From positions 1 through 37,410 of the forward strand of contig CAZDGV010000014.1 in assembly GCA_964505195.1 (NCBI GenBank): a DNA stretch of 37,410 bases. Reading direction: 5' to 3'. The notes under the pieces are model-generated. The model was not told the origin of the DNA. It worked only from the letters and a program-made list of their open reading frames with translations, and did not search any database. Origin of the DNA: CAZDGV01 sp964505195 (GTDB taxonomy: Bacteria; Bacteroidota; Bacteroidia; Chitinophagales; Chitinophagaceae). The position numbers and the translations under genes were made by a program. Positions 23,564-31,391 of the stretch are shown here, in pieces. Every line of letters starts with the position of its first letter. Position 1 is the first letter of the stretch.

Positions 23564-24157
23564 TTAATTCTTTTTAATTCCTTCTATCAGAATACTTACC
23601 ATATTTTCTTCCAGCGCAGCTGCTGAAATGCGGTGGTTGCTGCGGTGCCAGCTTTCAATGCCATTCACCGATTGTAGTAATATAATCACCGCTGTTGGTG
23701 CATCAATGTGTTTGATTTCTCCTTTTTGAATGCCTTTTTCAATGATGGCTGTAAAACGTTTTCTGTAAGTCCTTCGCTGATTATGAAAATTTGAATAATA
23801 AGGTTCTGGCAAGTGCTTCCATTCATGATCGGTCACATACACTCTTTCGTGTCTTGTGATCATCATTTGAATATGCTTTCGAAGTATTTTTTCTACTTTT
23901 TCAAGTTCTGTATTCTGACTGTTTTCTACTTCGTCCATATACACAATGAACTCATTGGCAATACCAAAACATATTTCCTGGAGTATTTCTGCTTTTGAGC
24001 GAATATGATTGTATAAACTGGCAGCTTCTACCCCCACTTTTTCGGCCAGATCGCGCATGCTGGCTGCGCCATATCCTTTTTCCCTGAAGAGTGCAGCAGC
24101 TGCTTTTATGATGGTTTCCTTGCGGGTTCCTTTACCAGATCCCTTGATTTTGCTCAT
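23564..24157 (-). CDS. TetR/AcrR family regulator, probably PaaR-like
   Basis: This 197-residue protein has the N-terminal TetR helix-turn-helix at about residues 15-60 (AAALFREKGYGAASMRDLAE, then VEAASLYNHIRSKAEIL). The rest is an all-helical ligand-binding and dimerisation region. TetR regulators named PaaR control paa genes in several bacteria and respond to phenylacetyl-CoA; assignment here rests on position (2 bases before paaE) and is inference. Its promoter places the -7 element 4 bases before the ATG, predicting a leaderless mRNA. Autoregulation and control of the paaA promoter are likely but no operator was identified. Confidence 0.88.
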   Translation of the reverse strand: MSKIKGSGKGTRKETIIKAAAALFREKGYGAASMRDLAEKVGVEAASLYNHIRSKAEILQEICFGIANEFIVYMDEVENSQNTELEKVEKILRKHIQMMITRHERVYVTDHEWKHLPEPYYSNFHNQRRTYRKRFTAIIEKGIQKGEIKHIDAPTAVIILLQSVNGIESWHRSNHRISAAALEENMVSILIEGIKKN

Positions 24158-24161
24158 GCCA

Positions 24162-24191
24162 CAAATTTACTTGAGTTTATTGATAGGTAAA
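24162..24191 (-). promoter_or_regulatory. Promoter of the TetR-paaE unit
   Basis: On the minus strand TTTA (plus 24188-24191), an 18-base spacer and exact TAnnTTTG (TAAATTTG, plus 24162-24169), 4 bases before the ATG. Confidence 0.55.
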
Positions 24192-24298
24192 AGAAACTTA
24201 ATGCCGTGAAAAGTGCTAAAGTCCTCCTGTGTTCAATGTCAAATACTACTACATGCTATTGCCTCTGCTTTTCAGTCTCGGTTTTTTGCGCAAAGCCC

Positions 24299-24327
24299 TT
24301 GCCGATATGCTTTAACACTTACCTTTG
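24299..24327 (+). promoter_or_regulatory. Promoter of the PfkB-family kinase gene
   Basis: TTG (24299-24301), an 18-base spacer and exact TAnnTTTG (TACCTTTG, 24320-24327). The predicted transcript has a 5' leader of about 28 bases. Confidence 0.55.
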
Positions 24328-24360
24328 CCGCTCAGCAATTGATCATTAAATTAACTGTTT

Positions 24361-25284
24361 ATGTCCTTACTCGTTGTAGGAAGCATGGCTTTCGATGCCA
24401 TTGAAACGCCTTTTGGAAAAAGTGATAAAATCGTAGGAGGAGCTGCTACCTATATTGCATGGAGCGCCAGCAATTTTACCCGTCCTATTCGCCAGCTCTC
24501 TGTGGTGGGGTATGATTTTCCTGAAACTGAACTCAATGCCTTGCGTGCGCGTGGGGTTGACATGGATGGTGTGCAGATAAAGCAAGATCAGAAAAGCTTT
24601 TTCTGGTCGGGCAAATACCACTTAGATATGAACAGTCGCGACACCCTTGATACCCAGCTGAATGTATTGGCTGATTTCGATCCTGTGGTTCCGGATACCT
24701 ACCAGGACTGCGAATTTTTGATGCTGGGCAATCTCATGCCAAAATTGCAATTGCAGGTATTGGATCAATTAAAAAACCGCCCCAAACTGGTGGTTATGGA
24801 TACCATGAATTTTTGGATGGATACTGCCATGGAAGATTTGCAAAAAGTAATTGCAAAGGTGGATGTGCTGATGGTGAATGACAGTGAGGCGCGTCAGCTT
24901 AGTGCGGAGTATTCGCTGGTTAAAGCAGCCAAGTCGATTATGGCAATGGGTCCCAAGTATCTCATTATCAAAAAAGGAGAGCACGGTGCATTACTTTTTC
25001 ATGCCGATCGTGTATTCTTTGCTCCTGCCTTGCCGTTGGAAGAAGTGTTTGATCCAACAGGTGCAGGCGATACATTCGCCGGTGGATTCATCGGGCATAT
25101 TGTTCGCAGCAAAGACATCAGCTTCGAAAGCATGAAGCGTGCCATTATTGTTGGCAGTGCCATGGCCAGCTTCTGCGTGGAAAAATTCGGTACTGCACGT
25201 CTTCGTGAAATTGACCATGCTGCTATCGAAGCAAGAATACAGGAGTTTGTACAGCTGGTGAATTTTGATATCACTTTCAATTAA
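24361..25284 (+). CDS. PfkB family carbohydrate/nucleoside kinase
   Basis: This 307-residue ribokinase-fold kinase has the N-terminal glycine-rich sugar-binding segment KIVGGAATYIAWSAS (residues about 23-37) and the C-terminal PfkB signature DPTGAGDTFAGGF with catalytic Asp237. It phosphorylates a small sugar or nucleoside with ATP in the cytosol; the substrate cannot be read from sequence. It is a single gene, with its own promoter and a bidirectional terminator, and is divergent from the TetR regulator of the phenylacetate locus, with no evident functional link to it. Confidence 0.9.
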   Translation: MSLLVVGSMAFDAIETPFGKSDKIVGGAATYIAWSASNFTRPIRQLSVVGYDFPETELNALRARGVDMDGVQIKQDQKSFFWSGKYHLDMNSRDTLDTQLNVLADFDPVVPDTYQDCEFLMLGNLMPKLQLQVLDQLKNRPKLVVMDTMNFWMDTAMEDLQKVIAKVDVLMVNDSEARQLSAEYSLVKAAKSIMAMGPKYLIIKKGEHGALLFHADRVFFAPALPLEEVFDPTGAGDTFAGGFIGHIVRSKDISFESMKRAIIVGSAMASFCVEKFGTARLREIDHAAIEARIQEFVQLVNFDITFN

Positions 25285-25317
25285 GAACAGCCTTTTAATT
25301 GCTTTTTAAACAAAGTG

Positions 25318-25361
25318 AATCGCTTGCTGCTTCAAAAGCAGTTTAAGCGATTTTCTGTTTT
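25318..25361. terminator. Bidirectional terminator between pfkB-family gene and LTD protein gene
   Basis: AATCGCTT (25318-25325) pairs with AAGCGATT (25345-25352), with an inner stem CTGCTT (25327-25332) / AAGCAG (25336-25341). A T-rich tract follows on the plus strand. The two flanking genes converge here. Confidence 0.8.
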
Positions 25362-27972
25362 ACCATCTCCGTGCTAACACCACCTGATGTTTAAATCGCT
25401 TTACCTGGCCAGACAGATTAAATGCCTCGCAAAAAACCACATAAGGTCCCAGTGGTAAACGCATTTGCTTTTCGTCTAGCCCATCCCATCTGAATGATCC
25501 TGAAATGCCACAAACGGCATTACGTTGCAGCGCTTTCACAGCTCTGCCGTTCGCATCAAAAATGGTGATGTTCAAAACATAGCGTGGTTCCGGAAAGCGA
25601 TAATTGATGGTTACAAAATCATCGAAGCCGTCCTGATCGGGCGAAAATATTTCCGGACTTACCAAAATGGTGCCCTGTACCTGCGCATCTTGCCGATACT
25701 GAGAATTCATTGCAGTAGGTGTTGCATAGCCGGCGCTTTTCGCAGCGGATGTCCAGTTGTCGGCTTGCTGTGATGCAGCATGCGGATTGATGCGCTCAAG
25801 TGAAATGCCTTCTTTGTTTTCGATGAGTTTGAAATGCCATTTATGGGAGTACTGCACTTCATCTATCACATTACCCTGCGCATCGGTAAGTATCACCTGC
25901 CCTGCATCATTGGGATAGCTAGGCAGACTACTCATTTCAAATAACCATTCCGGTTGTTTCACCGCATACTCACTGCGAATATTTCTTGCATTGTCGGTAA
26001 ACACGAGTAAGTTGCCTGGAAAGAACAACTGATTTTCAGATTGTAGATTTTTATAGTTGGCAATATTGCCATTGCTGCGATTGGCGAGCATGAGTTCTTT
26101 TAAATTGAAAGTTTTTTTACTGCGGTTATAGAGTTCAATGAAGTCGGCCCCACTGCCTCGGGGATCGAAAAGTATTTCGTTGATCACAATATCCTGTGCT
26201 GTAGGTTGCTGATGCAATGCAAGTTTTACCGCTTGTGCACTGGCGGTTGAATTGCTTTTGCAATCGCGGATATTGCGTACACTGATGTTATACATTTTTT
26301 CTTTTTGCAATGGTGCTGAAAGCTGCAGTAATGTTTGCTGAAATAGAGGAGGTATGCATATTGCATTTTGTATGGTTGCTGTGAGGTGATCAATGCTGTA
26401 GTTGCTTTTTATAGCCGCCTGGGTACTATCTAGGGTTTCGTTGAAGGTGAGGATGAGCTGCATACTGTCGGGTGCAAAAGCGTGCATCATCAACGGTGGG
26501 GCATTGTCGGGATTGCTTGCCTGCACCGAATTGCTTTTGCCCGGTGTTCCGCCTTTCGGGTCGATGCTGGAACGCCAGTTACTTTTTCCGCCACATGGAT
26601 TTTGTAGATCGATCATTTCCAGCGACCAACCGCCATTTGCTTTCAACGCGTTATCGTGCCAACTGCTTTGATAAGCGGCCGTATGAATATTTTTTCCATA
26701 TTGATCTTCAATCCAAACGACTGAACCGCCGACAGGCAGGGTGGGAAAGGCATTCAGCCCAATGGTGGTGCCTAAATTGCGCATTAGTGCAGCGCCGGAA
26801 CTGTTGCAAAGAATGATCGCGCTATCGGGCTGCAGCAAAAAGTCAGGCATTTGTGCGCTTAATCCGAATCCTTCTCGGCCGATTTTCCAGCCTTGAATAT
26901 TGAATGCATGTCCACTTACGTTGCGTAGTTCAATCCATTCGATATTGGGAAGACCAACCTGCGGGGATGGATCACTCATAATTTCCGAAATGATGGCATC
27001 ATTCCGTCCCGGCTGAAAAAAGCTAAACTTTGTTTTTGTATGCTGTATTTTATTACCAGAAAGATCTTCCACGCCATCTACGGTTAGTTCATAATAAATA
27101 CCATTGTCAAATGCTTGCGAAAAGTTTAATGTAACAAGCGAAGGGTTACTGACGCTGCGCTTTGCTGTAGAAGGATTTCCGAGATTGCTCACATAGTAAT
27201 GGCTAAGCTTTTCAGCACTGGCAATGGAAACTGGCTCGTTAAATAATAAGTCTATTTGCTTTGCAGATTTTGCTGTTGCACTTATCAGTTCGGGAGGTAT
27301 GCGATCTGGTTCATAGGCTTTGATGGAAATGTCATCAAAAAAATGACGCTGGAAAAAACTGGCAGTACTTTGTCGCACCAAGATTCCAAAAGCTTCCGTT
27401 TTAAGATATCGGTTATCTATGATCTCACCTTCCTGAAAAAAGTCGTTTTCTCCAAGCGCACGAAGCAATACCCATTTTCCGTTTTCATCCCGAATTACCC
27501 TTATTCGTAAAGTATTATTGGAAGTATTCAGTACACCATTGATGCCGTCAATGATTTTCACCGGTGCAACTCCGTTGTCTTTTCTGTATAGCGCAATTTC
27601 ATCGTCGGTGTTGCCAATGCGTACAAAATAACCTGTGGTGCTGTTGAGTGAAATATCTGGAGCCGATGCAGTAAGATAAACATCAACCATGTTTGCGGAA
27701 GAAGTATTGAAGCCAAGTCGTATCCAAAAATCCCATTGAACTCCGGTGGCAAGGGTATTGGCCGTGCTGATCCAGAAGCTGCTGCTGGCAACCGTTCTGT
27801 TGCTTTGCAACTGTAGGGATGCGTTCACCGTCCAGTCGTTGGGGTTGGAGCTGATCCATGCAGGGTTATCGGTGAAATTGCCATCACTGAAGATTTCCGT
27901 TATCTGTGCAAATGTTTGCTGCAGGCACATAGCAAAATGTAGCGCCATTAAAAAGAGCTTAGGTGTTTTCAT
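25360..27972 (-). CDS. Secreted lamin-tail-domain protein with C-terminal FlgD/gliding-type domain
   Basis: About 870 residues from the ATG at 27970-27972 (MKTPKLFLMALHFAMC, signal peptide ending FAQ). Residues about 20-215 form a lectin-like beta domain (DWTVNASLQLQ ... FDDISIKAYEP). Next come Ig-like SbsA-type segments (PPELISATAKSAKQIDLLFN) and two lamin-tail domains: IISEIMSDPSPQ...EWIELRN near 325 and IVINEILFDPRGSGADFIEL near 600. The last about 95 residues, beginning SPEIFSPDQDGFDDFVTINY, form a FlgD-Ig/gliding-type C-terminal domain that probably serves type IX secretion. Such proteins are surface or secreted and often accompany nucleases or phosphatases, but no catalytic domain is seen here. 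A candidate TACATTAG -7 element (plus 27978-27985) lies 5 bases before the ATG. The alternative TTG start at 28002 would spoil the signal peptide. Confidence 0.85.
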   Translation of the reverse strand: MKTPKLFLMALHFAMCLQQTFAQITEIFSDGNFTDNPAWISSNPNDWTVNASLQLQSNRTVASSSFWISTANTLATGVQWDFWIRLGFNTSSANMVDVYLTASAPDISLNSTTGYFVRIGNTDDEIALYRKDNGVAPVKIIDGINGVLNTSNNTLRIRVIRDENGKWVLLRALGENDFFQEGEIIDNRYLKTEAFGILVRQSTASFFQRHFFDDISIKAYEPDRIPPELISATAKSAKQIDLLFNEPVSIASAEKLSHYYVSNLGNPSTAKRSVSNPSLVTLNFSQAFDNGIYYELTVDGVEDLSGNKIQHTKTKFSFFQPGRNDAIISEIMSDPSPQVGLPNIEWIELRNVSGHAFNIQGWKIGREGFGLSAQMPDFLLQPDSAIILCNSSGAALMRNLGTTIGLNAFPTLPVGGSVVWIEDQYGKNIHTAAYQSSWHDNALKANGGWSLEMIDLQNPCGGKSNWRSSIDPKGGTPGKSNSVQASNPDNAPPLMMHAFAPDSMQLILTFNETLDSTQAAIKSNYSIDHLTATIQNAICIPPLFQQTLLQLSAPLQKEKMYNISVRNIRDCKSNSTASAQAVKLALHQQPTAQDIVINEILFDPRGSGADFIELYNRSKKTFNLKELMLANRSNGNIANYKNLQSENQLFFPGNLLVFTDNARNIRSEYAVKQPEWLFEMSSLPSYPNDAGQVILTDAQGNVIDEVQYSHKWHFKLIENKEGISLERINPHAASQQADNWTSAAKSAGYATPTAMNSQYRQDAQVQGTILVSPEIFSPDQDGFDDFVTINYRFPEPRYVLNITIFDANGRAVKALQRNAVCGISGSFRWDGLDEKQMRLPLGPYVVFCEAFNLSGQVKRFKHQVVLARRW

Positions 27973-27977
27973 CTTAT

Positions 27978-27985
27978 CTAATGTA
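27978..27985 (-). promoter_or_regulatory. Candidate -7 element of the lamin-tail protein gene
   Basis: TACATTAG on the minus strand, one base from TAnnTTTG and identical to the element before the epimerase gene. No good -33 box at standard spacing. Confidence 0.3.
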
Positions 27986-28024
27986 AAAAACGAAAGGCGC
28001 AAATGAAAGCAGTTTGCAAAATAT

Positions 28025-28056
28025 TTTGGTGCAGCAAAGTCGCCTGCCTAATTTTG
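28025..28056 (+). promoter_or_regulatory. Promoter of asd
   Basis: TTTG at 28025-28028, a 20-base spacer and exact TAnnTTTG (TAATTTTG, 28049-28056). It predicts a start of transcription near 28062, about 130 bases before the asd ATG. Confidence 0.55.
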
Positions 28057-28061
28057 TTGCA

Positions 28062-28190
28062 TGCTGCTCACGAAACATTTTCAACTTTTGAAACGCTTTA
28101 CTTAAGAGAAGGCGCATGGTGTTTTTACGCAGTAAACATGACAGGCCTTCTTTACGGGGCCTTTTTTAATGGCATTTAAAACAAAACAAT
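28062..28190 (+). promoter_or_regulatory. Long asd leader with terminator-like hairpin and 17-codon ORF
   Basis: Between the promoter and asd are a small hairpin (TTTCAA/TTGAAA), an ORF of 17 codons at 28116-28169 (MVFLRSKHDRPSLRGLF) preceded by AGAGAAGG, and a hairpin AGGCC (28143-28147) / GGCCT (28158-28162) followed by six T. GTAAA at 28132-28136 can pair with TTTAC at 28124-28128 or with TTTAC at 28151-28155 in the terminator loop, so two exclusive folds are possible. This has the parts of an attenuator; function is inference. Confidence 0.35.
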
Positions 28191-29198
28191 ATGAAGGTTG
28201 CGGTGGTGGGGGCTACCGGATTGGTAGGAACGAAAATGTTGGAACTACTCGCGGAGCGTAATTTTCCGGTGTCGCAATTGATTCCTGTTGCTTCTGAAAA
28301 ATCAGTGGGCAAGGAAGTGGTTTTCAAAAATCAGATATATAAAGTTGTCGGAATGGAAGCAGCAATCGCAACAGCACCGGCACTCGCTATTTTCTCTGCA
28401 GGTGGCAGCACTTCGTTGGAGTGGGCGCCACGCTTTGCAGCCGCAGGCATTACGGTAATAGATAATTCCAGCGCATGGCGTATGGATCCTGAAAAAAAAC
28501 TCGTTGTTCCTGAAGTCAATGCCGAAGTGTTGACAGCCGCTGATAAAATCATTGCCAATCCCAACTGCTCTACCATTCAAATGGTAGTAGCGCTGCAGCC
28601 CTTGCATAAGCGGTATCGCATCAAAAGAGTAGTGGTGTCAACTTACCAAAGCGTAACAGGCACAGGAAAGAAAGCCGTTGATCAACTCATGGGAGAGAGA
28701 GCTGCATCTTTTAATAATGCAGGTCAGGACTATCCTATGGCGTATAAATACCGCATTGATTTGAATGTGATTCCGCAGATCGATCAGTTTCTTGAGAATG
28801 GTTATACCAAAGAGGAAATGAAGATGGTGAAGGAAACCTGTAAAATTATGGGTGATGATGAAATACGTGTTACGGCTACTACGGTGCGCATTCCCGTAAT
28901 GGGCGGACATAGTGAAAGTGTGAATGTGGAGTTCGTGCATGATTTTGATTTGCAGGAAGTGAAGGACTTGCTGGCAGCTGCACCCGGAGTAGTGCTGGTA
29001 GATGATCCTGCAGCACAGCTTTATCCCATGCCCAAAGATGCGGAGAACAGAGATGAGGTGTTGGTGGGGCGTCTGCGCCGCGATGAAAGTCAGCCGAATA
29101 CGCTCAACATGTGGATTGTTAGCGACAATCTACGCAAAGGAGCTGCAACCAATGCGATACAAATTGCGGAGCATTTGCTTGCCAAAGGGTTTTTATAA
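28191..29198 (+). CDS. asd: Aspartate-semialdehyde dehydrogenase
   Basis: This 335-residue enzyme reduces aspartyl phosphate to aspartate semialdehyde, the branch-point precursor of lysine, diaminopimelate, threonine and methionine. It has an N-terminal NADP-binding Rossmann fold (VAVVGATGLVGTKML), the catalytic Cys126 in IIANPNCSTIQM, and the conserved substrate-binding segments VSTYQSVTGTGKKA and RIPVMGGHSESV. Length and motifs are normal. It is preceded by a 130-base leader with attenuator-like structure and diverges from the lamin-tail gene. Its 3' end is 29 bases from the convergent end of ligA. Confidence 0.96.
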   Translation: MKVAVVGATGLVGTKMLELLAERNFPVSQLIPVASEKSVGKEVVFKNQIYKVVGMEAAIATAPALAIFSAGGSTSLEWAPRFAAAGITVIDNSSAWRMDPEKKLVVPEVNAEVLTAADKIIANPNCSTIQMVVALQPLHKRYRIKRVVVSTYQSVTGTGKKAVDQLMGERAASFNNAGQDYPMAYKYRIDLNVIPQIDQFLENGYTKEEMKMVKETCKIMGDDEIRVTATTVRIPVMGGHSESVNVEFVHDFDLQEVKDLLAAAPGVVLVDDPAAQLYPMPKDAENRDEVLVGRLRRDESQPNTLNMWIVSDNLRKGAATNAIQIAEHLLAKGFL

Positions 29199-29227
29199 GA
29201 TGCATTTTGATAGGGGCTTCGCAGCAT

Positions 29228-31318
29228 TTACTTGCCGATCATTTTCAGAAAAGCTGCTTCATCTATAATACGGATCGTACTAATTTTTTTTGCCTTTTCA
29301 AGTTTTGATCCGGCGTCATCACCTACTACAAGGTATTGCAACTTGGCACTTACTCCTCCGAGGATGGTGCCCCCGTTTTCTTCTACCATTTGTTCTGCAT
29401 CGCTTCTTTTAAGGGTAGGGAGGGTGCCCGTAAACAAAAAGCTGATGCCTTCCAGGCTTCCGTGTTTTATCTGTTTATCTTCTTGCTTCAAATTGAGCCC
29501 CAGCTTTTCAAGCGTTTCGAGCATGTGTAGATTATTGCTATCGCTGAAAAAATCGCAGATGCTCTCAGCAACCCTCGGTCCGATATCTTCCAGCTGTTGC
29601 AGATCTTCTGCATTCATGTTTTTAAGATCTAGCAGATGATGGATATGCTGCGCAAGCGTTTTAGCGGTGGTTTCTCCTACGAAACGAATGCCGAGTGCCG
29701 TGATCAGTCGGTGCAGCGGTTGTTTTTTCGACTGCTCAATCGCCTGTTGTAAATTTTCTATGCTTTTGTTTCCAAAGCCTTCTAATTTTCTGATCGCATC
29801 AAAAGGCAGTTGATAGATTGAGGGTATATCGCTAAGGTATCCTAGGTCGAAAAACTTTTCAATATTGGCCGCACCCAGTCCGCGTATATCCATTGCATCT
29901 TTGCTTACAAAATGACTGATACGTTCAACCACTTGTGCGGGACAGTGCTGATTGGTACAGCGCCAAACTGCTTCTTCTGCTGTTTTGTGTAGGGATTGTG
30001 CGCAAACCGGACAAGTAGTAGGAAACTGAATCGGTTCTTCCTCTCCGTTGCGCAGTTCGTGCATGGATTTTACAATATAGGGAATCACATCACCCGCTCT
30101 TTCTACCAAGACTGTATCGCCGATGCGCAAATCTTTTTCAGCAATAAAATCTTGATTATGCAAGGAAATGCTGCCTACCATTACCCCGCCAATATGCACC
30201 GGATCAATTTTTGCTACCGGTGTTACTGCACCTGTTCTTCCAACCTGAAATTCAACGCTCCGCAGTTTGCTGGTGGCTTGTCGGGCTTTGAATTTATAAG
30301 CAATGGCCCAGCGTGGATGGTGCGTGGTCATGCCCATCTTTTCTTGCAATGATAAGTCGTTCACCTTGATCACCATCCCGTCGATCTCATAGGGCAGACT
30401 GTCTCGCTGATCTTCATATTCCTTGCACCATGCAATCACCGCTTCAATATTGTCAAACACTTTCTTCTCTTGCTCCGGACTTCTGAAACCCAGTTCCCAC
30501 AATAACTGAAGCGCAGAACTATGATGCTGTAATGCTTCAGCTTTCTTACTGCCATCTTCTTTTTCAACAAAATAGCTAATATGATATAGAAAAGCTTCCA
30601 GGTTTCTCTTCGCTACTTCTTGGGGATTTTTTATCCGCAGTGTACCCGCAGCGGCATTGCGCGGGTTGGCCAGCGGCGGTAGCCCTTCTTCAGCAAGCTG
30701 ATCGTTGAATTTTTTGAAATGGGTTTTGTTCATCAGCACTTCGCCTCGTATTTCAATCTGCTTTATACCAAATGCAGAAAAGGCAGCATGCAGCGGAATG
30801 GAGCGGATCTGCCGAATATTGGTTGTGATATCTTCTCCTACTACGCCATCGCCACGTGTGGCTCCACGCACCAGCGTGTCGTTTTCATATACCAACGAAA
30901 TACCCGCTCCGTCGAATTTTGGTTCTGCACAGTACGTAATGCTTTGCAAGCCGGTGAGTTCGCGACAGCGCCGATCCCAATCGAGTAGATCAATCGAATT
31001 GTAAGAGTTTTCCAAACTCAGCATCGGCACCAGGTGCTGCACTTTGGTAAAATCGTTGCCCAGTCCTTTTGCAACACGCTGGGTGGGTGAATCAGAAAGT
31101 AACAATCCCGGATGCTGTTGCTCTAGCTGCTCCAGCATTTTATAGAGCTTGTCGTATTCACCGTCGCTTACGAGCGGGTTGTTCATTACATAGTAGCGGT
31201 ATTCATGGAAACGCAGCACCGCACGCAGGATTTCGATGTCTTTTACATCGCATTGCGTGTGTTGCAACAGCATATTGGTTTGCTGCTGAAGTTGCTGGGT
31301 ATGTGCGGGAGAATACAT
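29228..31318 (-). CDS. ligA: NAD+-dependent DNA ligase
   Basis: This 696-residue enzyme seals nicks in replication and repair. I chose the ATG at 31316-31318 (MYSPAHTQQLQQQ), which gives the usual Ia domain with EYRYYVMNNPLVSDGEYDKL; the frame extends 51 codons upstream without homology. The catalytic lysine is in CAEPKFDGAGIS (KxDG). The OB region contains RTGAVTPVA, and the zinc finger is CPVC plus CTNQHC. HhH repeats follow (IRKLEGFGNKSIENLQQA, LEDIGPRVAESICDFF). The BRCT domain closes the protein (FLFTGTLPTLKRSDAE). It is divergent from the amidohydrolase gene with 73 bases between them. Confidence 0.97.
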   Translation of the reverse strand: MYSPAHTQQLQQQTNMLLQHTQCDVKDIEILRAVLRFHEYRYYVMNNPLVSDGEYDKLYKMLEQLEQQHPGLLLSDSPTQRVAKGLGNDFTKVQHLVPMLSLENSYNSIDLLDWDRRCRELTGLQSITYCAEPKFDGAGISLVYENDTLVRGATRGDGVVGEDITTNIRQIRSIPLHAAFSAFGIKQIEIRGEVLMNKTHFKKFNDQLAEEGLPPLANPRNAAAGTLRIKNPQEVAKRNLEAFLYHISYFVEKEDGSKKAEALQHHSSALQLLWELGFRSPEQEKKVFDNIEAVIAWCKEYEDQRDSLPYEIDGMVIKVNDLSLQEKMGMTTHHPRWAIAYKFKARQATSKLRSVEFQVGRTGAVTPVAKIDPVHIGGVMVGSISLHNQDFIAEKDLRIGDTVLVERAGDVIPYIVKSMHELRNGEEEPIQFPTTCPVCAQSLHKTAEEAVWRCTNQHCPAQVVERISHFVSKDAMDIRGLGAANIEKFFDLGYLSDIPSIYQLPFDAIRKLEGFGNKSIENLQQAIEQSKKQPLHRLITALGIRFVGETTAKTLAQHIHHLLDLKNMNAEDLQQLEDIGPRVAESICDFFSDSNNLHMLETLEKLGLNLKQEDKQIKHGSLEGISFLFTGTLPTLKRSDAEQMVEENGGTILGGVSAKLQYLVVGDDAGSKLEKAKKISTIRIIDEAAFLKMIGK

Positions 31319-31365
31319 GCGCTTAAAACGGCAGTAAAAGTACATGCTGTGCAGGTAAAAAAAAC

Positions 31366-31373
31366 TAATTTCG
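31366..31373 (+). promoter_or_regulatory. Candidate -7 element of the amidohydrolase gene
   Basis: TAATTTCG, one base from TAnnTTTG, 18 bases before the ATG at 31392. No clear -33 box. Confidence 0.3.
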
Positions 31374-31391
31374 GATTCAATTTCAAACCTT

